Assembly: GCF_007785815.1 (NCBI RefSeq)
Contig: NZ_VNIM01000024.1
Span: forward strand, 1 to 48,139
Direction of reading: 5' to 3'
DNA: 48,139 bases
Source of the DNA: Alterirhizorhabdus solaris
GTDB lineage: Bacteria > Pseudomonadota > Alphaproteobacteria > Sphingomonadales > Sphingomonadaceae
Below, piece after piece: positions 7,951 through 16,055 of this stretch. Within the stretch, counting starts at the first letter, position 1. Every line of letters begins with the position of its first letter. Under the pieces are notes generated by a model, which was not told where the DNA came from, made no database searches, and saw only the letters and a list, made by a program, of their open reading frames with translations. Both the position numbers and the translations under genes were made by a program.

Positions 7951-8098
7951 CGGGCAAGGATGCCCGCTCGCTCATAGCCCTCCCGCTTCGATGACGAAAC
8001 GGCGGGGCATGTCGCCCCCGGCCCAGGCCGGTCAGGCGGCGATGGCAAGGCCGCCATGCAGGCACTGGAAAACCCAGTGTCCGCATGGCGGCCTTTTT
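7951..8098 (+). promoter_or_regulatory. ANTAR (NasT) leader of nirBD with overlapping terminator
   Basis: Hairpin P1: stem CGGGC/GCCCG (7951-7966) with loop AAGGAT. Hairpin P2: stem ATGGC/GCCAT (8042-8057) with loop AAGGCC. Both loops have A1 and G4. The 75-nt linker can form its own hairpin (GGGGC/GCCCC). The terminator starts inside the P2 loop, so binding of P2 by NasT should prevent termination and allow nirB transcription. Confidence 0.88.
8047..8098 (+). terminator. Intrinsic terminator in the nirB leader
   Basis: AAGGCCGCCATGC (8047-8059) pairs with GCATGGCGGCCTT (8083-8095). An inner hairpin CACTGG/CCAGTG (8063-8079) sits on top, and five T follow (8094-8098). It lies 33 bases upstream of the nirB start. 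Confidence 0.9.
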
Positions 8099-8131
8099 CG
8101 TTTTCGGCCCCCGGGCTGCTGGAGTTTCGTG

Positions 8132-10630
8132 ATGGACACGATAGCGGACGACTTCCCCGACATGCACCTCGAAGGACGCGAGCATCTGGTGGTGATCGGC
8201 AACGGCATGGCCGGCTGCCGCGCCGTCGAGGAACTGCTGGAGCGTGATCCCGGCCGCTACGCCGTCACGATCATCGGCGCGGAATCGCTGGTGAACTACA
8301 ACCGCATCATGCTGTCGCCGGTGCTGGCGGGCGAGAAGACGTTCGACCAGATCGTCATCAACGATCACGCCTGGTACGAGGGCAACAACATCCGCCTCAT
8401 CACCGGCGATCCGGTGGTGGGCATCGACCGCGAGGCGCGCGTCGTCCGCTCCGAAAGCGGTGTCGAGGCGACCTACGACAAGCTGCTGATCGCCACCGGC
8501 TCCGATCCGTTCATCATCCCGGTGCCCGGCAAGGATCTGCCCGGCGTCATCACCTTCCGCGACATGCGCGACGTGGAGCACATGCTCGACGCGGCCGGTC
8601 GCGGCGGCGATGCCGTGGTGATCGGCGGCGGGCTGCTGGGGCTGGAGGCGGCGCACGGCCTGTCGCTGCGCGGCATGAAGGTGACCGTCATCCACCTGAT
8701 GGGCACGCTGATGGAGCGCCAGCTCGACGAGGCGGCCGGCTGGCTGCTGAAGAGCGAGCTGGAGCGGCGCGGCCAGACCATCCTCACGGAAGCGAACACC
8801 GCCGAGATCGTCGGCGACACGCATGTCGAGGGCGTGCGGCTGAAGGACGGCACGCTGATCCCCGCCTCGCTGGTGGTGATGGCGGTCGGCATCCGCCCGA
8901 ACACGAAGATCGCGGCGGCGGCCGGGCTGGCAGTGGGGCGCGGGATCATGGTGGACGACCATATGGTCACCTCCGATCCGGATATCCTCGCGGTGGGCGA
9001 ATGCGTCGAGCATGACGGGCAGGTCTACGGCCTCGTCGCCCCCCTGTGGGACATGTGCCGCGCGCTGGCCGACGGGCTGGTCGAGCAGCACAGCGGCTAT
9101 CGCGGTTCCGTCACCTCCACCAAGCTCAAGGTCTCGGGGATCGACGTGTTCTCGGCCGGGGACTTCTCCGGCGGCGACGGCGCGGAGGATATCGTGATGC
9201 GCGATGCCGCGCGCGGCATCTACAAGCGCGTGGTGGTGAAGGACGACCGGATCGTCGGCGCGGTGCTGTACGGCGACACCGCCGACGGCAACTGGTACTT
9301 CGACATGCTCCGCAAGGGCGAGGATGTTTCGGAGATCCGCGAGAAGCTGATCTTCGGTCAGGCCTTCGCGCTTGGCGGCGGCAACGACGATCCGCACGCG
9401 ATGGTCGCCGCGATGGGCGACGATGCCGAGATCTGCGGCTGCAACGGCGTGTCGAAGGCCAAGGTCGTGCAGTCGATCGTCGGCGGCGCGGTCAGCCTCG
9501 ATGCGGTGCGCTCCACCTGCAAGGCCTCGGCCTCGTGCGGATCGTGCACCAGCATCGTCGAGAGCCTGCTGTCGCTGACGCTGGGCGCCGATTACGGCGG
9601 CGACCTGACGATCAAGACTTTGTGCAAGTGCACCACCTACGGCCATGAGGAAGTACGCCGCGAGATCGTGGCGCAGGGCATGCGCGCCATCCCCGAAGTG
9701 ATGCAGACGCTGCACTGGTCCACGCCGGACGGCTGCTCCTCCTGCCGCCCCGCGCTCAATTACTACCTGCTGTGCGCGCTTCCGGGCGAGTATGTCGACG
9801 ACCAGCAGAGCCGCTTCGTCAACGAGCGGATGCACGCCAACATCCAGAAGGACGGCACCTATTCGGTCGTGCCGCGCATGTGGGGCGGCCTGACGAACCC
9901 GCGCGAGTTGCGCGCCATCGCCGACGTGGTGGAGAAGTTCAACGCGCCGATGGTGAAGGTGACGGGCGGCCAGCGGCTCGACATCTTCGGTATCAGGAAG
10001 GAGGATCTGCCCGCCGTGTGGGCCGATCTGAACGCCGCCGGCATGGTTTCCGGCCACGCCTACGGCAAGTCGCTGCGCACGGTGAAGACCTGCGTCGGCT
10101 CCGACTGGTGCCGCTTCGGCACGCAGGATTCCACCGGCCTCGGCGTCAGGATCGAGCAGATGACGTGGGGCAGCTGGATGCCGCACAAGTTCAAGATCGC
10201 CGTCTCGGGCTGCCCGCGCAATTGCGCGGAGGCCACGATCAAGGACTTCGGCATCGTCTGCGTGGACAGCGGCTACGAGCTGCACGTCGGCGGCAACGGC
10301 GGCATCAAGGTGCGCGCCACCGACTTCCTGTGCAAGGTGGCGACCGAGGCGGAGGCGATGCATTATTGCGCCGCCTTCACCCAGCTCTACCGCGAGGAGG
10401 CGCACTATCTGGAACGCACCGCGCCGTGGATCGAGCGCGTCGGGCTGCAATATATCAAGGACCGCATCGTCGACGATCAGCCGCTGCGCGACGCGCTGGC
10501 CGAACGGTTCCTGTATTCGCAGAAGTTCTGTCAGGACGATCCGTGGGCGGCGCGCGTCGCCGGCGCGGAACGCGAGCAGCACGCACATCTGGGCGAGTTC
10601 CGCCCCCTCGAAATCCTCGCGGCGGAGTAA
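8132..10630 (+). CDS. nirB: Assimilatory nitrite reductase, large subunit
   Basis: 832 residues, usual length for NirB. It reduces nitrite to ammonia with NAD(P)H in the cytoplasm. Domains in order: a FAD/NAD(P)-binding reductase (GNGMAG near the N-terminus, second dinucleotide motif GGGLLGLEAA), a BFD-like [2Fe-2S] domain (CGCNGVSK, then CKASASCGSC), and the sulfite/nitrite reductase domain whose cysteines (TCVGSDWCRFG and SGCPRNCAEA) hold the [4Fe-4S]-siroheme centre. Start ATG at 8132 follows GGAG; a GTG one codon earlier is possible. It forms an operon with nirD and cobA, and its expression should depend on NasT through the upstream leader. Confidence 0.96.
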   Translation: MDTIADDFPDMHLEGREHLVVIGNGMAGCRAVEELLERDPGRYAVTIIGAESLVNYNRIMLSPVLAGEKTFDQIVINDHAWYEGNNIRLITGDPVVGIDREARVVRSESGVEATYDKLLIATGSDPFIIPVPGKDLPGVITFRDMRDVEHMLDAAGRGGDAVVIGGGLLGLEAAHGLSLRGMKVTVIHLMGTLMERQLDEAAGWLLKSELERRGQTILTEANTAEIVGDTHVEGVRLKDGTLIPASLVVMAVGIRPNTKIAAAAGLAVGRGIMVDDHMVTSDPDILAVGECVEHDGQVYGLVAPLWDMCRALADGLVEQHSGYRGSVTSTKLKVSGIDVFSAGDFSGGDGAEDIVMRDAARGIYKRVVVKDDRIVGAVLYGDTADGNWYFDMLRKGEDVSEIREKLIFGQAFALGGGNDDPHAMVAAMGDDAEICGCNGVSKAKVVQSIVGGAVSLDAVRSTCKASASCGSCTSIVESLLSLTLGADYGGDLTIKTLCKCTTYGHEEVRREIVAQGMRAIPEVMQTLHWSTPDGCSSCRPALNYYLLCALPGEYVDDQQSRFVNERMHANIQKDGTYSVVPRMWGGLTNPRELRAIADVVEKFNAPMVKVTGGQRLDIFGIRKEDLPAVWADLNAAGMVSGHAYGKSLRTVKTCVGSDWCRFGTQDSTGLGVRIEQMTWGSWMPHKFKIAVSGCPRNCAEATIKDFGIVCVDSGYELHVGGNGGIKVRATDFLCKVATEAEAMHYCAAFTQLYREEAHYLERTAPWIERVGLQYIKDRIVDDQPLRDALAERFLYSQKFCQDDPWAARVAGAEREQHAHLGEFRPLEILAAE

Positions 10631-10635
10631 GGCAC

Positions 10636-10980
10636 ATGATCGGCGACTGGATCGACATCGGCGCGCTGGCAGAAATCCCCCTGCGCGGGGCACGCACCGT
10701 GCCGGTGGTGGGCGGCGAGGAGATCGCCATCTTCCGCACCGGGGACAATGCGGTGTTCGCGCTCGTCAACCGCTGCCCGCACAAGCAGGGGCCATTGAGC
10801 CAGGGCATCGTCCATGGCCACTCGGTCACCTGCCCGCTGCACAACTGGAAGATCGCGCTGGCCACCGGCGAGGCGCAGGGCGAGGACAAGGGCTGCACCC
10901 CCACCATCCCGGTGAAGGTGGATGCCGGCCGCGTGCTGATCGCGCGGATGGCGCTGCTCACGACCGCCCTCGCCGCCTGA
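10636..10980 (+). CDS. nirD: Nitrite reductase, small subunit (Rieske type)
   Basis: 114 residues. NirD subunits have a Rieske-like fold. This one keeps the complete [2Fe-2S] ligand set, CPH with a second CPLH about 17 residues later, unlike E. coli NirD, which lacks the cluster ligands. It starts five bases after the nirB stop (ATG at 10636), so the two are co-transcribed and probably made in fixed ratio. It partners NirB in nitrite reduction. Confidence 0.94.
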   Translation: MIGDWIDIGALAEIPLRGARTVPVVGGEEIAIFRTGDNAVFALVNRCPHKQGPLSQGIVHGHSVTCPLHNWKIALATGEAQGEDKGCTPTIPVKVDAGRVLIARMALLTTALAA

Positions 10981-11019
10981 CGGCGACGCGCGTATAGACT
11001 GCCATCGAGGAACTGCACG

Positions 11020-11823
11020 ATGCGGCACCATGATCTTATCGCCCCCGGCCCGATCGCCCCCGGCACCGTCTGGCTGGTGGGCGCCGGCCCCGGCGACCCG
11101 GACCTGCTGACGAGGCGGGCCGAGCGGCTGATCGCGGCGGCCGACATCCTGTTCTTCGATGCGCTCGTTGGCCCCGGCGTGCTGGCGCTGGCAGCCCCCG
11201 GCACCGAACTGGTGAGCGTGGGCAAGCGATCCGGCCGCCATTCCAAGCCGCAGGAGGGGATCAACGACCTGCTGCTGGCAGCCGCACGGGCGGGCAAGCG
11301 GGTGGTGCGGCTGAAGGGCGGCGACCCCTCGATCTTCGGCCGCTCCACCGAGGAGATCGGCCATCTGGCGGCGCACGGCATCGCCGTCCACGTCTGCCCC
11401 GGCATCACCGCGGCGAGTGCGGCAGCGGCGAGCGGGGCTGCGTCGCTCACCCTGCGCGGGCTGGCGCGGCGGCTCACCTTCGTGACGGCGCATACCCGCG
11501 CCGGCGAGCCGCTCGACCTCGACTGGACGGCACTGGCCGGCGCAGACACCACGCTGGCCGTCTATATGGGCCGCGCCGCCGCCCCCGAGGTGGCGCGCGA
11601 ACTGGTCCGCGCGGGCCGCGATCCGGACACGCCGGTGATGATCGCGGTCAACGTCTCGCTGCCCGAGGAGCGGGTGATCCGCGGCCGGCTCGCCGCCCTG
11701 CCCTTCCTCGTGCAGACGATCAGCGACGACGACCCCACCCTGCTGCTGATCGGCGAGGCGCTGGCGGCCAGCCCCCAGGGCGCGCTGGCCGAGGCCCGGG
11801 CGATGGCATCCGCCGACGCCTGA
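11020..11823 (+). CDS. cobA: Uroporphyrinogen-III C-methyltransferase
   Basis: 267 residues, the SAM-dependent enzyme that methylates uroporphyrinogen III at C-2 and C-7 to precorrin-2, first step to siroheme. Motifs: VGAGPGDPDLLT for SAM binding near the N-terminus, VVRLKGGDPSIFGR, and the pattern CPGITAASAAAA. It stands 39 bp after nirD in the same direction, which fits making siroheme for NirB. It has no CysG-type oxidase/ferrochelatase domain, so that step must be encoded elsewhere. Confidence 0.94.
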   Translation: MRHHDLIAPGPIAPGTVWLVGAGPGDPDLLTRRAERLIAAADILFFDALVGPGVLALAAPGTELVSVGKRSGRHSKPQEGINDLLLAAARAGKRVVRLKGGDPSIFGRSTEEIGHLAAHGIAVHVCPGITAASAAAASGAASLTLRGLARRLTFVTAHTRAGEPLDLDWTALAGADTTLAVYMGRAAAPEVARELVRAGRDPDTPVMIAVNVSLPEERVIRGRLAALPFLVQTISDDDPTLLLIGEALAASPQGALAEARAMASADA

Positions 11824-12151
11824 CCTGGCGGGTTGCCCCGCCCCCGACAGATGGTCGAAAGCGCATCCGGCACTGGTTGTGCCAGCGTCGACTACGCGCA
11901 GTAGGTCGAGCGGCGGAACATCGGCGGCAGATCAAGCCCGTCGTTGGCTGCATCATCGACCGGCCGGTCGAAACGCCGCCGCCTCACGGATCGCCGATCC
12001 GCGAGAGCTGGCGTCCGTCGGATATCCACCCCGCTGCATCGACCGCTGAACGACTGCCCAAGGACCGGCCCTCCCGATGCGGGTTGCTATCCCGCATCTG
12101 CCACCGGTCCATCACGGGATGCCGCTTGCCCTTCAGGCACGGCGCCCAAGG
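11824..12151. other. 328-bp gap between convergent genes
   Basis: No convincing gene on either strand. It holds a few short hairpins: GGCAC/GTGCC (11869-11883) and a perfect GATGCGGG/CCCGCATC stem (12076-12098). None has a T-run. One of them may still help end cobA or LDH transcripts. I see no recognisable gene remnant. Confidence 0.5.
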
Positions 12152-13075
12152 TCAGGAACCCGCGTCGAGGACCGCGAGGTTTTCCCGCAGGATCGCAGCG
12201 GATGCGCGCAGGCCCGCCTGCTCGGCCGCATCAAGGTCGGGCAGCAATATCCGTTCGATCCCGCCCGCGCCGAGGAGGCACGGCAGGCTGAGATACAGGT
12301 CGGTAATGCCGAACTCGCCGGTCAGCGCCACCGACACGGGAAGGATCGCCCGTTCGTCGCGCAGGATGGCCTCGCAGATCCGAACGATCGCCGTGGCGAT
12401 ACCGAACGACGTGTACCCCTTGCCGGCGATGATGCGATAGCCCGCCTCGCGCACCCCCCGCGCGACATGCTCCCGATCGGGCGCCGGGGCCTGGAACTGC
12501 GCCAGCCCAAGCCCCCCGACCCGCGCGGCGAAAAAGGCGGCGACCTCGCTGTCGCCATGTTCCCCCACGACCAGCGCCTCGATGGCGGTAGGCGCGACGT
12601 GCAGTTCCGCCGCGAGCGCCTGCCGGAGGCGCGCGGTATCGAGCAGCGTCCCGGTGCCGATCACGCGCGAGGCGGGGAGGCCGGATGCCCGCAGCGCCAC
12701 CAGCGCCATCAGATCGACGGGATTGGCCGCCACGAGGATGATCCCGCCGAACCCCGCGCCCGCGAGTTGCGATACGCAGGCGCGGACGATACTGGCGCTG
12801 CGCGAGGCGACCGTCAGCCGGGTTTCCGATCCATGCGTCGCCGCCCCGGCGGTCACGACGGCGATCGTCGCCGAGGCCGCGTCCGCATAGGTGCCGGCCC
12901 ATATCCGGGCCGGCCGCGCGAGCGCGTTGGCATCGGCGAGGTCGGCGGCCTCTGCCTCGGCCAGCCCCGGATCGCTGTCGATCAGCACGATTTCCGACAC
13001 AAGCGCACGCAACATCAGCGCATAGGCCGCCGTCGCGCCGACATGGCCGGCACCGATCATCGCGATGCGTGACAT
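12152..13075 (-). CDS. L-lactate/malate dehydrogenase family protein
   Basis: 307 residues. The Rossmann start IGAGHVGATAAYAL, the NAD-site Asp in LIDSDPG, LVAANPVD, GTGTLLDTARLR and the catalytic His motif GEHGDSE identify the LDH/MDH superfamily, nearest to L-lactate dehydrogenases. The loop that decides substrate reads GAATHGSETR, where lactate enzymes usually have Gln (as in NQKPGETR) and malate enzymes Arg. Thr there leaves the substrate open; a 2-hydroxyacid other than lactate is possible. The ATG at 13075 has AAGGGAGA upstream. It is divergent from the GH130 gene, sharing a 228-bp intergenic region. Confidence 0.82.
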   Translation of the reverse strand: MSRIAMIGAGHVGATAAYALMLRALVSEIVLIDSDPGLAEAEAADLADANALARPARIWAGTYADAASATIAVVTAGAATHGSETRLTVASRSASIVRACVSQLAGAGFGGIILVAANPVDLMALVALRASGLPASRVIGTGTLLDTARLRQALAAELHVAPTAIEALVVGEHGDSEVAAFFAARVGGLGLAQFQAPAPDREHVARGVREAGYRIIAGKGYTSFGIATAIVRICEAILRDERAILPVSVALTGEFGITDLYLSLPCLLGAGGIERILLPDLDAAEQAGLRASAAILRENLAVLDAGS

Positions 13076-13303
13076 GCCGATCTCCCTTTTTGCACGCCGG
13101 AATGGCGCGCTTCCCGTCGCCGGATGGGCTAGCGACGGGGCGCGACGGAATTATGTCCCGAAAGGGCCGGTGCCGGATCATCGAATAATCTCTGCGGATA
13201 CGTCGCCGGCCGCAACCTATCAGCCCCGCCTGCGCTCACCAGAAGGGCAGGAGCGGCGCGACGCCAACCGACCGGACGTGAACTTTCAAGCTGAGGGAAT
13301 CGA

Positions 13304-14590
13304 ATGCAAGCGGCAGATGTCTTCACCAAGCTCGATATCGAACTGAGACCCGATCCCTCGCGTACCGTCATCCGGCCCTTCAGTTTCGAATATCCCGAGG
13401 CGTTCAGCGCCGGCCGCCCCTCGCGGCTGGAGGCTGTCACCCACCGGATCCTGTCGCTCGACCTGGCGATGCGCCGGCGGATGTTCGAGAAGATCCGCAA
13501 GCCGATGCACGAGCGGCATCGCAACGCCGACCGGGTCTTCCTGCGCCGCTTCGACGAGCTGCAGCATCTGATCCCGGATGCCAACTTGGAAGAGTATGAC
13601 AAGCTGCTGCTCGGCGCCTATTTCAGCCAGGAATATGCATTCGAGTCCGCCGCGCTGTTCAACCCCAGCATCGCCCGCCTGCCCGATCCCGATCCTTGCG
13701 AGGCGGGCGCCGTCCGCTTCCTGCTCTCGCTGCGCGGCATCGGCGAGGGGCATATCTCGTCCGTCACCTTCCGCAGCGGCACATGGGGGCCGGGCGACAC
13801 GCTCGTCATCGATCCGGCCAGCGATCAGGGCATCCCGCCACAGATCGAGCGTCAGGACGAAGGCTGGGTGCGCCTGTTGTGCGAGGACAGCCGCGACGTT
13901 TCCGAGACGGTGATCTTCCCGATCCTGCCCAGCCAGCGTCAGGGCGTCGAGGATCTGCGGATGGTCAACTTCACCGACCATGACGGCGCCCAGAGCCTGA
14001 TCGGCACCTATACCGCCTTCGACGGCAAGGAGGTCCGTCAGGAACTACTGCGCGGGGTCGATCTGCGCACGTTCCAGATGCGGCCGCTGGCGGGCGCGAT
14101 GACGGGGTACAAGGGCATGGCGCTGTTCCCCCGCCGGATCAACGGCCAGTTCGTGATGCTGGGGCGGCAGGACAACGAGAACATCTGGCTGCTCCGCTCC
14201 GACGACCTCCACACCTGGGAAACCGGGACGCCGATCATGGCGCCCAAATATCCGTGGGAGTTTGTCCAGATCGGCAATTGCGGATCGCCGATCGAGCTGG
14301 AGGAAGGCTGGCTGATGTTCACCCACGGCGTCGGCATGATCCGTGGCTACAGCATCGGCGCCACCCTGCTCGACAAGGACGATCCCTCCCGCGTGCTGGC
14401 GCGCACCGCCTCGCCCCTGCTGTTTCCCAGCGCGGAACAGCGCGGCGGCTACGTGCCCAACGTCACCTATAGCTGCGGCGGGCTGGTACATGAGCGGCGG
14501 GTGCTGCTGCCCTACGCCATCGGCGACGAACACAGCGCGTTCGCGGTTGCGAGCGTCGACGATCTCCTCAGCGTGATGGAGCCCGCCTGA
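13304..14590 (+). CDS. Family GH130 glycoside phosphorylase (beta-mannoside type)
   Basis: 428 residues. The five-bladed GH130 motifs appear in order: GVEDLRMVNF with TYTAFDGK, GYKGMALFPRRINGQFVML, GNCGSPIELEEGWLMFTHGV, then LLDKDDPSRVLARTASPLLF and YVPNVTYSCGG. Known GH130 enzymes split beta-mannosides with phosphate and release alpha-mannose-1-phosphate; the exact linkage used here cannot be read from sequence. An N-terminal stretch of about 130 residues precedes the propeller, longer than in the shortest members. No signal peptide, so cytoplasmic. A phosphomannomutase-like HAD gene follows 49 bp later, and the pair suggests use of mannose-1-phosphate. Confidence 0.87.
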   Translation: MQAADVFTKLDIELRPDPSRTVIRPFSFEYPEAFSAGRPSRLEAVTHRILSLDLAMRRRMFEKIRKPMHERHRNADRVFLRRFDELQHLIPDANLEEYDKLLLGAYFSQEYAFESAALFNPSIARLPDPDPCEAGAVRFLLSLRGIGEGHISSVTFRSGTWGPGDTLVIDPASDQGIPPQIERQDEGWVRLLCEDSRDVSETVIFPILPSQRQGVEDLRMVNFTDHDGAQSLIGTYTAFDGKEVRQELLRGVDLRTFQMRPLAGAMTGYKGMALFPRRINGQFVMLGRQDNENIWLLRSDDLHTWETGTPIMAPKYPWEFVQIGNCGSPIELEEGWLMFTHGVGMIRGYSIGATLLDKDDPSRVLARTASPLLFPSAEQRGGYVPNVTYSCGGLVHERRVLLPYAIGDEHSAFAVASVDDLLSVMEPA

Positions 14591-14639
14591 CGGCTGGTGT
14601 CTCTCCCGCCTTGTTTCTCCAGACGGAAGGTAATGGACA

Positions 14640-15383
14640 ATGAAAGAACTGGTGGCATTCGATCTCGACGGCACCCTGGCCGAGAGCAAGCAGCCGCTCG
14701 GCGAGGCGATGGGCGAGGCGCTCGCCGACCTGCTCGGCGTGGCCCACATCGCGGTGATCTCGGGCGGTGACTGGCCCCAGTTCGAGAAGCAGGTCGCCAG
14801 CCGGCTGCCGGCGCGCGCCGATCTCGATCGCCTGTGGCTGATGCCCACCACCGGCACGAAGCTCTACCGGCATGACGGCAAGTGGGCGCCCGTCTATGCC
14901 GAACTGTTCGACGAGCAGCAGCGCAAGGACATCATCGCCGCTTTCGATGCGTCACTGGCCGCCACCGGCTTCACCCCCGAGCAGAGCTGGGGCGAGCGGA
15001 TCGAGGATCGCGGCAGCCAGATCACCTTTTCCGCGCTGGGCCAGCAGGCGCCGCTCAAGGAAAAGGAGCATTGGGACCCGGATTTCGCCAAGCGCAAGAT
15101 CATCCAGGCCGATCTGCGCCAGCGCTTGCCCGGCCTGTCGATCAACATCGGCGGCGCCACCTCGATCGACATCACCCGCGAAGGCGTCGACAAGGCCTAC
15201 GGCCTGAAGAAGCTGTCCGCCGCCAGCGGCATCGCGCTGGAGGCGATGATGTTCATCGGCGATGCGATCTTCCCAGGCGGCAACGATTATCCCGCCAAGG
15301 AACTGGGCCTCGATACCGTTCGCGTCCGCGACCCGGAGGAGACGCTGTCGGTGATCGCCGCGATCGTCGCCTGCCAGAAATAG
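14640..15383 (+). CDS. HAD-IIB protein resembling eukaryotic-type phosphomannomutase
   Basis: 247 residues. HAD motif I is DLDGTLAESK (two Asp) and the late motif is GDAIFPGGNDYP, matching the GDKxxPGGND of eukaryotic-type alpha-phosphomannomutases. Other correspondences are ISGGDWPQFEKQ and NIGGATSIDITREGVDKAYGL. One sugar-phosphate Arg of the PMM cap (RNGMLNVSPIGR in human enzymes) is Gln here (ITFSALGQ). It could be a mannose-1-phosphate mutase working after GH130, or a sugar phosphatase. Start ATG at 14640 follows GAAGG. It is convergent with rpe with only six bases between the stops and no visible terminator. Confidence 0.72.
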   Translation: MKELVAFDLDGTLAESKQPLGEAMGEALADLLGVAHIAVISGGDWPQFEKQVASRLPARADLDRLWLMPTTGTKLYRHDGKWAPVYAELFDEQQRKDIIAAFDASLAATGFTPEQSWGERIEDRGSQITFSALGQQAPLKEKEHWDPDFAKRKIIQADLRQRLPGLSINIGGATSIDITREGVDKAYGLKKLSAASGIALEAMMFIGDAIFPGGNDYPAKELGLDTVRVRDPEETLSVIAAIVACQK

Positions 15384-15389
15384 GCGGCG

Positions 15390-16055
15390 TCAGCCGGCGT
15401 CCCGGATCGCGGCGATCGCCTTGCCGTAATCCGGGGCGCCGAAAATGCCGGTGCCGGAGACGATGACGTCCGCGCCTGCCTCCACGGTGCTGCGGACGGT
15501 CTTCGCATCCTGCCCGCCATCCACCTCGATATGCGGGCCGAGGCCGCGTTCGTCGCAGAGCCGCCGCAGCGCCGCGATTTTGGGCAGCATCTCTGGCAGG
15601 AAGGCCTGGCCGCCGAAACCGGGGTTGACCGTCATCACCAGGATGATGTCGACGAGGTGCAGCACATGCTCGATCCACGCGATCGGCGTCGCCGGATCGA
15701 TCACGACGCCGGGGCGACAGCCAAGCTCGCGCACGCGGCTCAGCACGCGGTGGAGGTGGATCGTCGATCCCGGTTCGGACTGGACGAGCAGATGGTCGGC
15801 ACCGGCATCGCGGTAGCGTTCCAGCGACCGCTCCGGCTCGACGATCATCAGGTGGACGTTGAGCGGCTTCGTCGCGCTCCGCTTGATCGCCTTCACCACG
15901 TCCGGGCCGAAGGAGATGTCCGGCACGAAGCGACCGTCCATGATATCGACATGGATCCAGTCCGCGCCGGCTTGCTCGACCGCCCGTATCTCGTCGCCGA
16001 GCCGGGTGAAGTCCGCCGCCAGCACCGACGGGGCGATCTTGATCGCGCGGCTCAC
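15390..16055 (-). CDS. rpe: Ribulose-phosphate 3-epimerase
   Basis: 221 residues, standard length. TIM-barrel enzyme that interconverts ribulose-5-phosphate and xylulose-5-phosphate. Motifs: IAPSVLAADF, the metal/catalytic HVDIMDGRFVPDISFG, HLMIVEP, MTVNPGFGGQAF and EVDGG. Start is GTG at 16055, overlapping the stop of the HAD gene as GTGA. It is the last gene of the pentose phosphate operon. Confidence 0.95.
   Translation of the reverse strand: MSRAIKIAPSVLAADFTRLGDEIRAVEQAGADWIHVDIMDGRFVPDISFGPDVVKAIKRSATKPLNVHLMIVEPERSLERYRDAGADHLLVQSEPGSTIHLHRVLSRVRELGCRPGVVIDPATPIAWIEHVLHLVDIILVMTVNPGFGGQAFLPEMLPKIAALRRLCDERGLGPHIEVDGGQDAKTVRSTVEAGADVIVSGTGIFGAPDYGKAIAAIRDAG

Noticed and set aside
8061-8080. 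CACTGG/CCAGTG hairpin as the second ANTAR hexaloop of the nirB leader
   Set aside because: Its loop is five bases (AAAAC) without G at position 4; ATGGC-AAGGCC-GCCAT just before it fits the rule and overlaps the terminator.
6407-10693. 1428-codon minus-strand frame opposite the porin and nirB
   Set aside because: Shadow of real genes; low-complexity His/Arg/Ala/Asp composition and no motifs, whereas the plus strand has intact NirB.
11877-12440. Open plus-strand frame after cobA
   Set aside because: Extends into the LDH gene on the other strand, biased Arg/Pro composition, no ribosome site or family resemblance.
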